DNA of 5,790 nucleotides, taken from contig CAAEIL010000180.1 in the NCBI GenBank assembly GCA_900755985.1, positions 1-5,790 on the forward strand, given 5' to 3'. This DNA comes from Bacteroidales bacterium. Its GTDB lineage: Bacteria > Bacteroidota > Bacteroidia > Bacteroidales > Muribaculaceae. The notes under the pieces are model-generated. The model was given only the letters and a program-made list of their open reading frames with translations, had not been told where the DNA came from and ran no database searches. Shown in pieces: positions 5,286-5,790 of the stretch. Made by a program: the position numbers and the translations under genes. The first letter of the stretch is position 1. Each line of letters begins with the position of its first letter.

Positions 5286-5790
5286 TAGCGCTGAAGTACA
5301 TAAAGTCTTCCGGGGCAACGCTGCGTGTTTTGGCCGGGGTCATAGGGCTGGCGTGCTGCCTGAGCTCGTGCTTTACCGGCGTCGAAAGCACCCCGAAGAT
5401 TACGGCACGCGAGGTCCGGAAACAGAAAGTCGCCGACTCGCCTGAAAAACTTTTTCTCAGTGATATCGAACCTCAGCCGACATCGGAGTGGCGCCCCGGC
5501 AAGGTCTTTCTGATAACTGATGCAAGGGTGGCTCTGATTTTCGAACGCTCGCCCTTCAGCCAAAATGATAGCCTTGCCGAGCAGTCGCTGACACTTGGTG
5601 CGATACATCGTGCTAATTCGATTTCGGGCGAGGAACAGACGGTGCTCGACTTTGTCACGGCTCACGCGGATACGCTACCCTCTCGTACAAACTGTCGAGC
5701 CATCCTCGGCAGTGAACGTCACACGCAAAGGGTAATAGGCGTCGCCGCGGCGTACGTCGGTGACAGTCACCGGCGAATAGCGCAGTCCCA
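5282..5790 (+). CDS. Small lipoprotein of unknown function, apparently disrupted near 5680
   Basis: The ATG at 5282 overlaps the peptidase stop as ATGA, suggesting translational coupling. The frame is open to the right edge (169 codons). The N-terminus is a lipoprotein signal: Lys5/Lys8, a hydrophobic core at about 15-26, then LSSC with lipid-accepting Cys30, followed by FTGVESTPKIT. No acidic/lysine-rich surface-export signal follows the Cys, so it may face the periplasm. The sequence from there to about residue 132 reads as ordinary protein (for example EWRPGKVFLITDARVALIFE) and resembles an uncharacterised Bacteroidales lipoprotein family, which I cannot name. From about 5678 the translation degrades: rare codons (CGA, AGG, GTA, ATA) and Cys/Arg/His-rich sequence appear, while the opposite strand becomes protein-like. 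I treat residues 1-132 as genuine and the rest as probable antisense of an inverted segment. The Shine-Dalgarno sequence is absent, as elsewhere in the window. Confidence 0.7.
   Translation, partial: MIALKYIKSSGATLRVLAGVIGLACCLSSCFTGVESTPKITAREVRKQKVADSPEKLFLSDIEPQPTSEWRPGKVFLITDARVALIFERSPFSQNDSLAEQSLTLGAIHRANSISGEEQTVLDFVTAHADTLPSRTNCRAILGSERHTQRVIGVAAAYVGDSHRRIAQS
5675..5790 (-). pseudogene. Minus-strand coding fragment, probably an inverted later part of the same lipoprotein gene
   Basis: Reading inward from the right edge, the minus strand gives 37 codons ending at a TAG (5677-5675). The first 32 or so look like real protein: LRYSPVTVTDVRRGDAYYPL, then a beta-type stretch ending in TAEDGSTV, with codons typical of this genome (GAC, GCC, CGC, TCG, ACC). 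The last few (TGT, ACG, AGA, GGG) do not. From memory, related lipoproteins carry a comparable segment (VPVTI..V.PG...YP..V.FTDE) in their C-terminal half, which would make this an inverted downstream piece of the gene starting at 5282. That homology is recollection and inference. Alternatively it is the 3' end of an unrelated convergent gene. Confidence 0.45.

Noticed and set aside
5758..5772. Near-perfect palindrome CGGTGAC-A-GTCACCG
   Set aside because: It falls in the minus-strand coding fragment, where it encodes PVTVT; repeated Val/Thr codons explain it. It is noted only because an inversion breakpoint is nearby.
1..5790. CRISPR arrays, tRNA or rRNA genes, insertion sequences, integration sites
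   Set aside because: No regularly spaced repeats, tRNA-like cloverleaf, transposase motif or terminal inverted repeats were found by eye on either strand.

Overview
This window looks like chromosomal DNA from a Bacteroidales bacterium, plausibly Muribaculaceae or a relative. Three things point there. Promoters match the Bacteroidota consensus (TTTG, then about 19 bases, then TAnnTTTG). Shine-Dalgarno sequences are absent, and starts lie behind A/T-rich leaders instead. The gene families and the moderately GC-rich codon use (many GAC, GCC, TCG, CGC) also fit. The family-level placement is inference.

Layout: (1) Positions 1-673, minus strand: the N-terminal 224 residues of a CpsB/CapC-type PHP-domain tyrosine-protein phosphatase, cut by the left edge. 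(2) Positions 674-917: an A/T-rich divergent promoter region with a perfect 12-bp inverted repeat and two oppositely directed -7 boxes. (3) Positions 918-2795, plus strand: a complete biotin-dependent carboxyltransferase of the oxaloacetate decarboxylase alpha / pyruvate carboxylase subunit B type, followed by a strong hairpin terminator. It carries an unusual low-complexity insert in its catalytic barrel. (4) Positions 2796-3149: non-coding, with the terminator, short tandem motifs, two inverted repeats around a near-perfect promoter, and a structured leader. (5) Positions 3150-5285, plus strand: an exported S9 prolyl oligopeptidase interrupted by one in-frame TAG at codon 229 but intact in frame on both sides. 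(6) From 5282 to the right edge, plus strand: a small lipoprotein gene that overlaps the peptidase stop by ATGA. It stops looking like coding sequence near 5680. From there to the edge it is the opposite strand that reads like protein, consistent with an inversion or assembly junction inside the gene.

The genes do not form one evident pathway. The phosphatase (usually tied to polysaccharide export control) and the carboxyltransferase (C3/C4 acid metabolism) are divergently transcribed. The peptidase and the lipoprotein form a likely translationally coupled pair in the cell envelope. The most notable signals are the lone amber codon in the peptidase and the strand switch of coding character at the right end. 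I see no mobile element, CRISPR array or RNA gene, and nothing that clearly amounts to a new defence or mobile system.
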